DNA of 57,467 nucleotides from Solobacterium sp. UBA3691 (GTDB taxonomy: Bacteria; Bacillota_I; Bacilli_A; Erysipelotrichales; Erysipelotrichaceae), in NCBI GenBank assembly GCA_002372175.1, contig DFIS01000032.1, positions 1-57,467 of the forward strand, read 5' to 3'. The notes under the pieces were generated by a model. The model did no database searches and was not told the origin of the DNA. It saw only the letters and a program-made list of their open reading frames with translations. Made by a program: the position numbers and the translations under genes. Numbering within the stretch: the stretch's first letter is position 1; each line of letters starts with the position of its first letter. Below are positions 32,394 to 39,933 of the stretch, one piece after another.

Positions 32394-33860
32394 ATGATCA
32401 TAAATACAGAACAGATGAGAACGCTTGAAGACGCTTCCGGCCTTTCAACTGATGAACTGATGCATGAAGCAGGCATGGCTTTTGCGAATGCCCTGCGCAG
32501 ATATATCCCTGCCGGTTCCAGGCTGCTTTTCCTGTGCGGCAAAGGCAACAACGGCGGTGACGGCTATGTTTCGGCGGCGGCTTTAAGTGATGAGTATACA
32601 TGCAGTGTCTATGCGGCAGAAGGAAAGCCGAAAACAGACGCTGCCGGAAAGGCATACGATGCTCTGGACAAAAAGCTCCTGATCAGCGAAGATGACCTGC
32701 CGAAAGTACTGAAAGAGTGTGATGCTGTGATCGATGCGGTCTACGGCTTTGGTTTCCGTCTGCCCCTGAGCAGAGAGATCAAGAGTCTTTTCCGTATGGT
32801 CGAACACAGTCATAAGCCTGTTTACAGTATCGATATCAACAGCGGATGCGAAGCCGATACCGGTGCCTGTGACAGCGATGCCCTGTACTCCGAGGTGACT
32901 TTTGCGCTAGGTTATCGGAAACCTTTTCACGCTTTAGGCAGGAACCACCGCCGTTTCGGCCGTACGGAAGTCCTGCCGTTACCGCTGAAGGAACCCGCAA
33001 AAGGCAATGTTCACGAGATGAACGAAGAGATCTTCTTCAAGCATCTGCCCAGACGTCCCGCCAATGCCCACAAAGGATCTTCCGGCAGGACTGTCCTGAT
33101 CGGCGGCAGCTACGGTATGGCAGGTGCTCTCGGCCTCAATATTCTCGGGGCAAAGACCGTCGGGGCCCAGTACATGGAAGTAATGCTTCCGGATGAGATC
33201 TATCCGATCCTTGCCTCAAAATACCTGACACCGGTATACCACCCGTTTAATGAGCACAACTGGCGCGAAGCCCTGGAAAGATCGCTTGCCTCAGCTTCTG
33301 CCATCGCCTTCGGCAGCGGTGCCGTATACATGCCCCAGAAGTATGCAATACGCGATCACATCCTGCAGGAAGCCGGCGTGCCGATCATCCTCGATGCCGA
33401 AGCTCTGCGCATGCTTGTCAACAATTACTACTTCCTGCGTTTTGTCAAAGCACCGGTGATCCTGACCCCGCACATCGGTGAATTCAGCGCCCTTACCGGC
33501 AAACCAGTAGAAGCGATCAAGGATGACCCGGTCAGTACTGCCCTTTCCTTTGCCTGGGAGAACGAAGTATATCTTGTCCTGAAAGGACCGAATACGATCA
33601 TTGTCTCTCCTGCCGGTGATATCTGCATCAATGAATCCGGAAATGAAGCTCTGGCCCAGGCCGGCAGCGGTGATATCCTGACCGGTATCCTCGCAGGCCT
33701 TCTGCCCTTAACAACAGATACGTTTACAGCTGTATGCATGGCAGTCTGGCTCCATGGCTATCTTGCCGAGCTTGGCACACGTGATCATGCCGTACAGAAT
33801 TTTGACCTTGAGCAGTTCCCTGCCCTGGCTGACAAGCTTTTTCACAGCCACGGCTTCTAG
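32394..33860 (+). CDS. nnr: Bifunctional NAD(P)H-hydrate repair enzyme (epimerase NnrE + dehydratase NnrD)
   Basis: A 488-residue fusion that repairs hydrated NAD(P)H. The N-terminal YjeF/NnrE domain has MRTLEDASGLSTDELMHEAG, the CGKGNNGGDGY loop (51-58) and VYSIDINSGCEADTG. The C-terminal ADP/ATP-dependent dehydratase has GSSGRTVLIGGSYGMAGAL, LTPHIGEFSALTG, VYLVLKGPNTIIVSP and NEALAQAGSGDILTGILAGLL. AAGGAA precedes the ATG. The last codons and stop lie inside a 29-bp segment duplicated by the adjacent IS; the duplication leaves the coding end intact. Confidence 0.96.
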   Translation: MIINTEQMRTLEDASGLSTDELMHEAGMAFANALRRYIPAGSRLLFLCGKGNNGGDGYVSAAALSDEYTCSVYAAEGKPKTDAAGKAYDALDKKLLISEDDLPKVLKECDAVIDAVYGFGFRLPLSREIKSLFRMVEHSHKPVYSIDINSGCEADTGACDSDALYSEVTFALGYRKPFHALGRNHRRFGRTEVLPLPLKEPAKGNVHEMNEEIFFKHLPRRPANAHKGSSGRTVLIGGSYGMAGALGLNILGAKTVGAQYMEVMLPDEIYPILASKYLTPVYHPFNEHNWREALERSLASASAIAFGSGAVYMPQKYAIRDHILQEAGVPIILDAEALRMLVNNYYFLRFVKAPVILTPHIGEFSALTGKPVEAIKDDPVSTALSFAWENEVYLVLKGPNTIIVSPAGDICINESGNEALAQAGSGDILTGILAGLLPLTTDTFTAVCMAVWLHGYLAELGTRDHAVQNFDLEQFPALADKLFHSHGF

Positions 33861-33863
33861 TCT
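33835..33863 (+). repeat. 29-bp direct repeat, left target-site duplication of the ISNCY element
   Basis: Identical to 35416-35444. It begins AGCTTTTTCACAG, includes the nnr stop codon TAG at 33858-33860 and ends GTCT. It abuts the IS end at 33864. Confidence 0.85.
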
Positions 33864-33886
33864 GTCAATATTCCGGGAAAATGTCC
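33864..33886. repeat. Left terminal inverted repeat of the ISNCY element
   Basis: Starts GTCAATATTCCGGG; 16 of 22 positions match the outer right end, and TATTCCGGGAAAATGTCC (33869-33886) matches the inner right repeat perfectly in inverse orientation. Confidence 0.8.
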
Positions 33887-33925
33887 CGAAAAAAGATAAA
33901 CATTAGCGGGGAGAAATCCTCGCTT

Positions 33926-35320
33926 TTAAGTGTATTGGTGAAACTGATGAGCTCTTTTCTGCTGAGCGACGAAGGAGGCGTGTTTCCATGGGTGAGACAT
34001 GGGCGGGATAGTCCCTTTTTTAGGTTTTTGTGAAACTGCCGCAGGTGTATCGAACGACTCGGAAACAGCTTGATTCTTCTGCAGCTCAACAAGTTTATAA
34101 ACCTTATCATCGATCGTTACGAATAAGCGATGATCGAAGGAATTGATAACGAGACACTCTGTTTTCGGCTTAAAGCACACGAGACGATCGTTATCATCAT
34201 ATGCTTGATAATAATGGTTTTTGTATTTAATGGCAGACCCATTATCCGTCTTTCGCGGGGATAAGACAGCGAGGATCAGATCGATCCGATCGGGATCAGG
34301 AGCCGCCTCGATGACAGAAGGGAACTGTCTGTTATCCATGGCGAAGCGTCTGTTGAAATCAGGAATAAACAATTCTGTCAGATAATCGTTCGCTTCTGAG
34401 ATCGTTGATATATTTTCAAGACGTAGCTCACTGACAAGGCGGTCCTGAAAGGTGCCGTTGGCTCTTTCAATCTGTCCCTTGGCCTGAGAGACACTGGAAG
34501 TCTCCAACTGTATGCCAAGTATCTTACAGGCATAGCCGAATTGGGTAAGGACATCCTCTTCGTCCTTTTTACGACTATGCCTTTCATAGTTGAAAACAGT
34601 CCGATTGTCGGTGAAAAACTTATAGATAATACCGTAATTAAGAAGGATCTGACGAAGTACTGTATAATAACCGGACAGTGTTTCCTGGACATCAAAATAT
34701 CCGCCGAGGATCATTCCTGTTGCGTTATCTATAGCCAGATGTAAGGCGCATTTGACAGAGCCGAACCACAAATGTATCGAGGCGTCCATCTGAACCAGTT
34801 CCCCAAAGTATTTGGCTCTTTCTCTTCTGGGATGGGCATTTTCCAAAGCCACCTCATGATCAGCGGCGATCTCAAGATTCTGTCCGGTGATATCCGGTTT
34901 ATTCTTCATGAGTCTGTCTTTGGCACGCTTCCTTTTGGTTTTCTTCTGGGTCCTGGGAGAAGAGACACCGGATCTGCTCAGAATCGTATATACAGCTTTA
35001 TAAGATACTTTTATGCCTTCTCTTTCGTTAAGCGTTTCGGTGAAGTGTCTGAAATTGAAGCCTTGATATTTCTCTGTATATAGTTTTACAATTTGGTCAG
35101 TTAATTCTTGTGGAAGGGTATTAACTGGCTGCCGGTTTCTGTTACCATGCACGAAGCCGGCTTTTCCTTTGTCCCGATACACATGTAACAGACGATCGAT
35201 CTGGCGGACAGTGAGCCCCAGCTTGAGTGCTGCACGGTATTTATTACCACCATGATCATACAGTTCTTTAATGACTTCATACTTTTCCTGTTCATTCATT
35301 CGCAGTTCTGCCTTTCTCAT
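33926..35320 (-). CDS. ISNCY-family DDE transposase
   Basis: A 464-residue transposase. The N-terminus is a helix-turn-helix (EVIKELYDHGGNKYRAALKLGLTVRQIDRLL) followed by GFVHGNRNRQP, as in ISDol1/IS1202-like ISNCY enzymes. The rve-type catalytic core shows D179 (LVQMDAS), D238 (FFTDNRT) and E285 (KGQIERANGTFQDRL), a DDE triad, and a C-terminal domain with SAIKYKNHYYQAYD. GAGGTGAT precedes the ATG. The frame is intact, so the element may be active. Confidence 0.93.
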   Translation of the reverse strand: MRKAELRMNEQEKYEVIKELYDHGGNKYRAALKLGLTVRQIDRLLHVYRDKGKAGFVHGNRNRQPVNTLPQELTDQIVKLYTEKYQGFNFRHFTETLNEREGIKVSYKAVYTILSRSGVSSPRTQKKTKRKRAKDRLMKNKPDITGQNLEIAADHEVALENAHPRRERAKYFGELVQMDASIHLWFGSVKCALHLAIDNATGMILGGYFDVQETLSGYYTVLRQILLNYGIIYKFFTDNRTVFNYERHSRKKDEEDVLTQFGYACKILGIQLETSSVSQAKGQIERANGTFQDRLVSELRLENISTISEANDYLTELFIPDFNRRFAMDNRQFPSVIEAAPDPDRIDLILAVLSPRKTDNGSAIKYKNHYYQAYDDNDRLVCFKPKTECLVINSFDHRLFVTIDDKVYKLVELQKNQAVSESFDTPAAVSQKPKKGTIPPMSHPWKHASFVAQQKRAHQFHQYT

Positions 35321-35367
35321 GTTCTGTCATCACCTCATTTCTCTGTGATGACTACTATATACCCACC

Positions 35368-35385
35368 GGACATTTTCCCGGAATA
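35368..35385. repeat. Inner right inverted repeat of the ISNCY element
   Basis: GGACATTTTCCCGGAATA, exact inverse of 33869-33886, located 30 bases inside the outer right end. Probably a second transposase binding site. Confidence 0.75.
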
Positions 35386-35392
35386 ATTACTA

Positions 35393-35415
35393 AGACATTA
35401 TCACGGTATAACCAC
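35393..35415. repeat. Outer right inverted repeat of the ISNCY element
   Basis: Read inward it starts GTGGTTATACCGTG and abuts the 29-bp duplication; it matches the left end at 16 of 22 positions. Confidence 0.7.
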
Positions 35416-35444
35416 AGCTTTTTCACAGCCACGGCTTCTAGTCT
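35416..35444 (+). repeat. 29-bp direct repeat, right target-site duplication
   Basis: Exact copy of 33835-33863, including a relic of the nnr C-terminal codons and stop. Confidence 0.85.
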
Positions 35445-35463
35445 TTTCTCATTAGTGAAACCT

Positions 35464-35472
35464 TGATATAAT
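35464..35472 (+). promoter_or_regulatory. Extended -10 promoter of the CPBP gene
   Basis: TGA-TATAAT at 35464-35472, 20 bases beyond the right duplication. No strong -35. Start near 35479. A CCGGC-TTCT-GCCGG hairpin with TTTATT after it (35491-35510) lies in the leader. Confidence 0.6.
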
Positions 35473-35490
35473 ACATATACCTGTAATAAT

Positions 35491-35510
35491 CCGGCTTCTG
35501 CCGGTTTATT
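35491..35510 (+). terminator. Small terminator-like hairpin in the CPBP leader
   Basis: CCGGC-TTCT-GCCGG followed by TTTATT. A 5-bp stem is weak for a terminator; before the IS insertion it may have ended the nnr transcript. Confidence 0.4.
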
Positions 35511-35526
35511 GCATGTATGGATTTTT

Positions 35527-36447
35527 ATGTCTGAACCTAAAAGAATAACGACAAGACAGGCAAAGCGCCAGATCAACACTTTTGGTCTGCCTTTGATCAT
35601 CTATATTATTATTTTTTCTCTCCTGCAATACGCTTCCGATCTGATCTATGAGCGTTTTCCGGAGATCTTTTTCGGTGCCGATCCGGAGATCGTGATCCTG
35701 GCTGCCACTTCTGTCATGACGATCCTGATGGTCATCATCTTCTCCGTACAGGCTGCCTCCGTCCTGCGACTGCGCATGAGCGATTACCTGAAGAGTCCGC
35801 GTCTGTCCTTCGGCAAATACATTGCTCTGAGTGCGATCGGCATCGGCATCATGATGCTGACAACAGCGGTCTCTTCACTGTTCTACTTCTTCTTTCATAC
35901 AAACAGTCATGTCTATACCTTCCTCGGCAATTTCAACAGTGTACTGAATATCATCAGGAATGTTCTGTTCTTCCTGCAGTTTGTCATCATCAAACCGATC
36001 TGTGATGAGTATATCTTCCGCGGGATCATCCAGCGTCAGCTTGGCCATTACGGCAGATACTTCGGTGTTCTTGCCTCAGCCCTTCTGTACGCTCTGTCCC
36101 AGCAGAATCTGATTGATGCCGTACCTGCCTTCTTCCTTGGCTGGTATCTCTCGCTGATCACATTGCGCTATCATTCGATCAAACCGAACTTTACGGTCCA
36201 TATCGCTGTCAATCTGTTTGTCTGGCTGTTCAATGCAGTTCCCGGCAAGTTCCTGTTTGTGCTGATCATTCTTCTGGGGCTCTGCTACCTGATCTCTGCC
36301 GTCAGTATTCTCGGCCATCAGGTTTCCACGAATATCATCCGCTACGGTGCTACGGAAGGCAAACTGTGGAAGATCCTGTTGACGTCTTCAACGATCATCT
36401 TTGTGATCATCCTGTTTATTATTAACGTCATCCTTTCATTTATCTGA
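35527..36447 (+). CDS. CPBP (CAAX/Abi-like) family membrane protein, catalytic motifs altered
   Basis: A 306-residue protein with about eight helices. The stretch IIKPICDEYIFRGIIQRQLG aligns with the CPBP EExxxR motif, with Asp-Glu instead of Glu-Glu. The next motif (FxxxH) reads LLYALSQQN, without the His, while the last motif keeps a His (FTVHIAVNLFVW). Classical members cut prenylated proteins or bacteriocins; loss of one metal ligand suggests altered or absent protease activity. Start at 35527 is preferred over 35509 because it gives a normal hydrophilic opening MSEPKR, but neither has a ribosome site. Followed after eight bases by the gamma carbonic anhydrase-like gene. Confidence 0.82.
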   Translation: MSEPKRITTRQAKRQINTFGLPLIIYIIIFSLLQYASDLIYERFPEIFFGADPEIVILAATSVMTILMVIIFSVQAASVLRLRMSDYLKSPRLSFGKYIALSAIGIGIMMLTTAVSSLFYFFFHTNSHVYTFLGNFNSVLNIIRNVLFFLQFVIIKPICDEYIFRGIIQRQLGHYGRYFGVLASALLYALSQQNLIDAVPAFFLGWYLSLITLRYHSIKPNFTVHIAVNLFVWLFNAVPGKFLFVLIILLGLCYLISAVSILGHQVSTNIIRYGATEGKLWKILLTSSTIIFVIILFIINVILSFI

Positions 36448-36455
36448 GGTACATT

Positions 36456-36932
36456 ATGAACAAACCCATGTATGCCGCACAAGGCTCTGTACTTGTCGGT
36501 GATATCACTTTCGGTGAAGAATGCTCTGTCTATTACAACGCTGTCATCCGTGCCGATGAAGCGCCGATCACGATCGGTAAGCGAGTCAATATCCAGGACC
36601 TCTGCCTCCTGCATGTCAGCCCCGGGATACCGATGCATATCGGCAGTAATGTCACTGTCGGCCATGGTGCCATCCTGCACAGCTGTACGATCGGTGACAA
36701 TGTCCTGATCGGTATGGGTTCCATCATCCTGAACAATGCCCATATTCCCGATAACTGTATCGTCGGTGCCGGAGCTCTTGTGACCCAGGGAAAGACCTTT
36801 CCCGAAGGAAGTATGATCCTCGGTTCTCCCGCCAAAGCCGTACGTACGCTGAGTGACGAAGAGATCGCCGGCATACGCAGAAACGCAGACAAATACGTCG
36901 AATGGTCTGCAGAAAGCGCAAAGAATCAATAA
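36456..36932 (+). CDS. Gamma carbonic anhydrase family protein (left-handed beta helix)
   Basis: A 158-residue hexapeptide-repeat protein of the YrdA/PaaY group. Repeats such as VLVGDITFGEECSVYYNAVIRADEAPITIG form the beta helix; the metal His residues are expected in LLHVSPG and VGHGAILHSC, both present. The C-terminus forms the usual capping helix. Carbonic anhydrase activity is often weak or absent in this group; some members bind CoA or act as thioesterase partners. TGAGGT precedes the ATG. Second gene of an operon with the CPBP protein. Confidence 0.93.
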   Translation: MNKPMYAAQGSVLVGDITFGEECSVYYNAVIRADEAPITIGKRVNIQDLCLLHVSPGIPMHIGSNVTVGHGAILHSCTIGDNVLIGMGSIILNNAHIPDNCIVGAGALVTQGKTFPEGSMILGSPAKAVRTLSDEEIAGIRRNADKYVEWSAESAKNQ

Positions 36933-36958
36933 CTGCCGGTTATGCCGGTAGTTTTTTA
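36932..36958 (+). terminator. Terminator of the CPBP-gCA operon
   Basis: ACTGCCGG / CCGGTAGT around a TTATG loop, with mismatch, followed by TTTTTATT. The stop codon abuts the stem. Confidence 0.8.
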
Positions 36959-36983
36959 TTGACCTGTGTGCAGTCACAGCAGT

Positions 36984-37009
36984 AAAAAGCGTATCGTCTG
37001 ATACGCTTT
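36984..37009 (-). terminator. Terminator of the aldo/keto reductase gene
   Basis: Minus strand AAAGCGTATC-AGAC-GATACGCTTT followed by TTA; perfect 10-bp stem. Confidence 0.85.
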
Positions 37010-37033
37010 CTTATCACCCGTTTATGTCAGGTC

Positions 37034-38143
37034 TCAGCCTTCCATCTCCCGGCATTTTTCCAGCAACGAGATGATCGGCAGATGCTGAGGACATGCGCCT
37101 TCACACTGTCCGCACTGTATGCAGTCACTGGCTTTGCCCTTACCCTGGGTAACGATCGAATACTCTCTCTTTGTACGGAATTCGGGACTGCCCTTACGCC
37201 TGTTCTCGACCGTAAAGATCTCCGGGATCGGAATATTCATCGGGCATCCCTTTGTACAGTAATGACATCCCGTACAGGGGATCGACTTGTCACTGTCGAG
37301 AGCTTTCTGGGCTTCCCTGATCACTTCCTTTTCGTGCTCTGTGAGCTTTGTAAAGCCCTTCATCGTACGCAGATTATCCTCCACCTGGGCAATACTGCTC
37401 ATACCGCTGAGAACAGCCAGAAGGCCTTCTTTCTCCGCCACATAGCGCAAAGCCCAGCCGGCATAGGAGATACCGCTGTTTTCCCTGTCGAAAACTTCTT
37501 TTACGGCATCGATCGGATCTGCCAGGATACCGCCCTTTACCGGTTCCATGACCACTACCGGCTTACCGTACTTCCGGCAGATCTCATAGTTCTGCCTGGC
37601 ACTTACCCCGGGATTCTCCCAGTCCGCATAGTTGATCTGCAGCTGCACAAATTCCGCCTCGGGATGTTTCTGCAGCAGCTCTTCCAGCAGTTCGGGATCA
37701 GCGTGGAACGAGAAGCCCCAGTGCCTGATCAGCCCCTTTTCCTTCAGTTCCTTTACATACTCCCAGAGTCCCCAGTTCTCATAGTTCATGAAGTTGCTTC
37801 TCTGGATCGCATGCAGAAGATAGTAGTCAAAATATCCGGCACCGGTACGCTTCAGACTCTCTTCAAATTCTGCTTTGGCTTCTGCCTCCGTATCTATGCC
37901 GCTGAAGGCGATCATCTTCGTTGCCAGTGTATAACTCTCCCGCGGATACCGCTCTACCAACGCCTGACGGATCGCTTCCTCAGAGCCTCCGTACGCATAT
38001 GCTGTATCAAAGTATGTACCTCCGGCTTCGATGAACAGATCGACCATCTTCTTCGTCTGTTCAACATCGATCGACTGATCCTCATTGCGCGGCAGACGCA
38101 TCAGTCCGAAACCAAGCCTGAAAATATCTGTATTGATTGACAT
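37034..38143 (-). CDS. Aldo/keto reductase with C-terminal 4Fe-4S ferredoxin domain
   Basis: A 369-residue fusion. Residues 1-270 are an AKR barrel: GFGLMRLP, YFDTAYAYGGSEEAIRQAL (catalytic Asp-Tyr), LATKM with the Lys, and YYLLHAIQRSN for the His site. The C-terminal part has two ferredoxin clusters: CTGCHYCTKGCPMNIPIPEIF and CIQCGQCEGACPQHLPI. This AKR-ferredoxin type is common in anaerobes and probably couples carbonyl reduction to ferredoxin or flavin electrons; substrate unknown. AAGGAG before the ATG. Monocistronic. Confidence 0.94.
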   Translation of the reverse strand: MSINTDIFRLGFGLMRLPRNEDQSIDVEQTKKMVDLFIEAGGTYFDTAYAYGGSEEAIRQALVERYPRESYTLATKMIAFSGIDTEAEAKAEFEESLKRTGAGYFDYYLLHAIQRSNFMNYENWGLWEYVKELKEKGLIRHWGFSFHADPELLEELLQKHPEAEFVQLQINYADWENPGVSARQNYEICRKYGKPVVVMEPVKGGILADPIDAVKEVFDRENSGISYAGWALRYVAEKEGLLAVLSGMSSIAQVEDNLRTMKGFTKLTEHEKEVIREAQKALDSDKSIPCTGCHYCTKGCPMNIPIPEIFTVENRRKGSPEFRTKREYSIVTQGKGKASDCIQCGQCEGACPQHLPIISLLEKCREMEG

Positions 38144-38186
38144 GATCGTTCTCCTTTATTCCTCTGTCTACATTATAGAATAATCC

Positions 38187-38211
38187 ACAAAAAAATGAGC
38201 CCTGGGGCTCA
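38187..38211 (-). terminator. Terminator of the SagB / lipoprotein / FakA-C operon
   Basis: Minus strand TGAGCC-CCAG-GGCTCA followed by TTTTTTT. Confidence 0.9.
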
Positions 38212-38215
38212 CAGT

Positions 38216-38473
38216 TTATCCCTGCAGACCTTCCTGCTGTCTCTGCATGTTCTCTACGACAACATCGTAGATATCACCGATCGACTGTCCGTATTCAAGG
38301 ATCTGCCACGGTTCATTGGTATGAAAGTGGATCTTGATCAGGGTATCATCACCCACGACCAGCAGGCTGTCACCCTTGAAGTGTTCGACAATGTAGTCAA
38401 AGATCGTATCTTCATTCAGATCATGACCGTCGATCAGTAACTGTGTATCAAATTTGAATTCCAACTGTTCCAT
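38216..38473 (-). CDS. Free-standing FakA/YloV C-terminal-like domain protein
   Basis: An 85-residue protein that resembles only the last part of the fatty-acid kinase FakA (DAK2/YloV family): FKGDSLLVVGDDTLIKIHFHTNEPWQILEYGQSIGDIYDVVVENMQRQ follows the family pattern GDSLVVVGD..LVKVHVHT..P...L.....G....IKI.NM..Q. The kinase (DAK2) and middle domains are absent. In FakA the C-terminal domain is thought to contact FakB (DegV), so this could be an adaptor or a domain relic. The start at 38473 has GGAGG five bases ahead; an upstream ATG four codons earlier overlaps it. Third gene of an operon with a thioredoxin-like lipoprotein and a SagB-type reductase. Confidence 0.75.
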   Translation of the reverse strand: MEQLEFKFDTQLLIDGHDLNEDTIFDYIVEHFKGDSLLVVGDDTLIKIHFHTNEPWQILEYGQSIGDIYDVVVENMQRQQEGLQG

Positions 38474-38493
38474 AAAGACCTCCATATTATTCG

Positions 38494-39090
38494 TTACTTG
38501 CTGATCAGGGCAAAATCATCCATGTATTCCTGTTTCAGCTGTGCATTTTCTTCTTCTGTCATCTGCCGTTCGTTGGCGTTATGACCTTCCACCGTTCCCT
38601 TCTGCTTGACGACAACTTCTCCGTCCTTGAAGAAGAAGACAAACGGTACTGTCACATTCGGTTCCCCGTTTTCATCATAGGTAAACTGATCTTCCCATCG
38701 GCTGACCAGCAGTTCGTAGTTGAACATCGGTTCCCCGTCTTTAGGATAGACGTTGATGTAGCCTACCTGATATCCGCTGGCCTTGGCAGCTTCATTCAGC
38801 AGCGGTACTGCCTCATTGCACCAGGGACAGGTATCATATCCGAAGTAGACCGCAAAATCCTCACCCCTGTCAGCCCTGTCAGCCATATCCTCAACACTGC
38901 TGACGATAAAGACATGATCACGGTCGGACAGGAAGCGGTAACCGGACATATTGGCTTTCTCACCCAGCAGATCACTGGGTTCGAATGTGATTACAGGCGT
39001 CGGCTCCGGTGTAGGTTCCGGTGTGGGTTCGGGGGCAGCCGGTGTACAGGCAAACAGAAACGGCAGAATCAGAAGGATCCCCTTCTTCAT
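38494..39090 (-). CDS. Lipoprotein with thioredoxin-like fold
   Basis: A 198-residue lipoprotein: signal MKKGILLILPFLFACTP with lipobox LFAC (Cys15), then a Pro/Glu/Thr spacer (TPEPTPEPTPEP). The exported domain has AVYFGYDTCPWCNEAVPLLNEAA, a CPWC active site in thioredoxin position, VGYINVYPKDGE and VPFVFFFKDGEVV with the cis-proline. It should work outside the membrane in disulfide exchange. It begins four bases after the stop of the SagB-type gene and ends 21 bases before the FakA-C gene. Confidence 0.9.
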   Translation of the reverse strand: MKKGILLILPFLFACTPAAPEPTPEPTPEPTPVITFEPSDLLGEKANMSGYRFLSDRDHVFIVSSVEDMADRADRGEDFAVYFGYDTCPWCNEAVPLLNEAAKASGYQVGYINVYPKDGEPMFNYELLVSRWEDQFTYDENGEPNVTVPFVFFFKDGEVVVKQKGTVEGHNANERQMTEEENAQLKQEYMDDFALISK

Positions 39091-39093
39091 TGC

Positions 39094-39912
39094 TTAGAGA
39101 CCATCTTCCCTGACAAAGGCATAGAAGTCATCTTCTGCCTGACGGTCCTTTGCCGAGATCGTACCTACCGGCATCGCATAGAAGATAAACTCCTCTTCCC
39201 CGTCAACACCGAATGCTTCGTTGCATAAAGCCGGATCGATGGCACCGACAGCACAGCCGCCAAGACCAATCGACGTACAGGCAAGATACAGGTTCTCCGT
39301 CACATGCCCGGCATCCGTACGGGAGGCAGGACTTGCGGTCACACCGTATCTCCACTCACAGCGGTAGAAGACGATGCTGTAGTAGAAGACGACATTCGCC
39401 TTGGCACCCCATGCCTGACCGACAAGGGAAGCACTGATAAAATCACGCATGTTCTCTTTCGGTCCGAGATATTCTATCGCATGTTTCAGCGGCAGATAGT
39501 GGTAGAGACCATCTGCGAGTCCGTCCACCATCTGGACAGTCATATAGCACTCAAACGGATGTCTGCCGCCGCCGCAGGGAACCGTACGCAGTGTCGCGTA
39601 GGACTTGCCGCGGATCGTTTTGACACCCTGTGTGCACCAGAGCAGATAGGACAGCTGCAGAAGCGTCATCTGTTCCTGGGTATATACACGGTGTGATTCA
39701 CGGGAATTGATCACATGCAGGAAATCATTGTCGATATCCAGATCTTCATAGTTTGTCGGCAGCGGGATCGCCGTATCACACATCGGTGCCTTGGCCAGGG
39801 GCGGCTGCGGTTTCTTCAGCTGCTGATCAGTTTTGTAGTCGGGAATACGTGTACGTACACGATAAGTATCACGGGCCTGTTCACGCAGTTTGATCAGTTC
39901 TTTCTCATCCAT
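39094..39912 (-). CDS. SagB-type (ThcOx-like) nitroreductase family oxidoreductase
   Basis: A 272-residue FMN enzyme of the SagB/ThcOx branch of nitroreductases. Residues with the family look are SRESHRVYTQEQMTLLQLSYLLWCTQGVK, TLRTVPCGGGRHPFECYM, FYRCEWRYGV and ENLYLACTSIGLGGCAVGA. SagB enzymes oxidise azolines to azoles in modified peptides, but the needed cyclodehydratase and precursor peptide are not next to this gene, so a different redox role is likely. First gene of the operon leading to the thioredoxin lipoprotein and FakA-C domain. Confidence 0.85.
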   Translation of the reverse strand: MDEKELIKLREQARDTYRVRTRIPDYKTDQQLKKPQPPLAKAPMCDTAIPLPTNYEDLDIDNDFLHVINSRESHRVYTQEQMTLLQLSYLLWCTQGVKTIRGKSYATLRTVPCGGGRHPFECYMTVQMVDGLADGLYHYLPLKHAIEYLGPKENMRDFISASLVGQAWGAKANVVFYYSIVFYRCEWRYGVTASPASRTDAGHVTENLYLACTSIGLGGCAVGAIDPALCNEAFGVDGEEEFIFYAMPVGTISAKDRQAEDDFYAFVREDGL

Positions 39913-39933
39913 ACTTCATTACTCCTATGCACA

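Larger units (their letters stand above)
33864..35415 (-). mobile_element. Complete ISNCY (IS1202-type) insertion sequence, 1552 bp
   Basis: The element lies exactly between two 29-bp direct repeats and carries one transposase gene. Its two ends match imperfectly over about 22 bases: GTCAATATTCCGGGAAAATG on the left and GTGGTTATACCGTGATAATG on the right read inward. A better 18-bp match to the left end lies inward on the right (35368-35385), so the right end has a tandem pair of transposase-like sites. IS1202-group elements are known for target duplications in the 24-29 bp range, which agrees. It landed at the very 3' end of nnr. Confidence 0.85.

Noticed and set aside
37082..38140. Plus-strand 352-codon frame opposite the aldo/keto reductase
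   Set aside because: Shadow of a gene with clear AKR and ferredoxin motifs; no ribosome site.
39094..39912. Thiazole/oxazole-modified microcin (SagB) biosynthetic cluster
   Set aside because: No cyclodehydratase, YcaO protein or precursor peptide is found nearby; only the SagB-type reductase is present.
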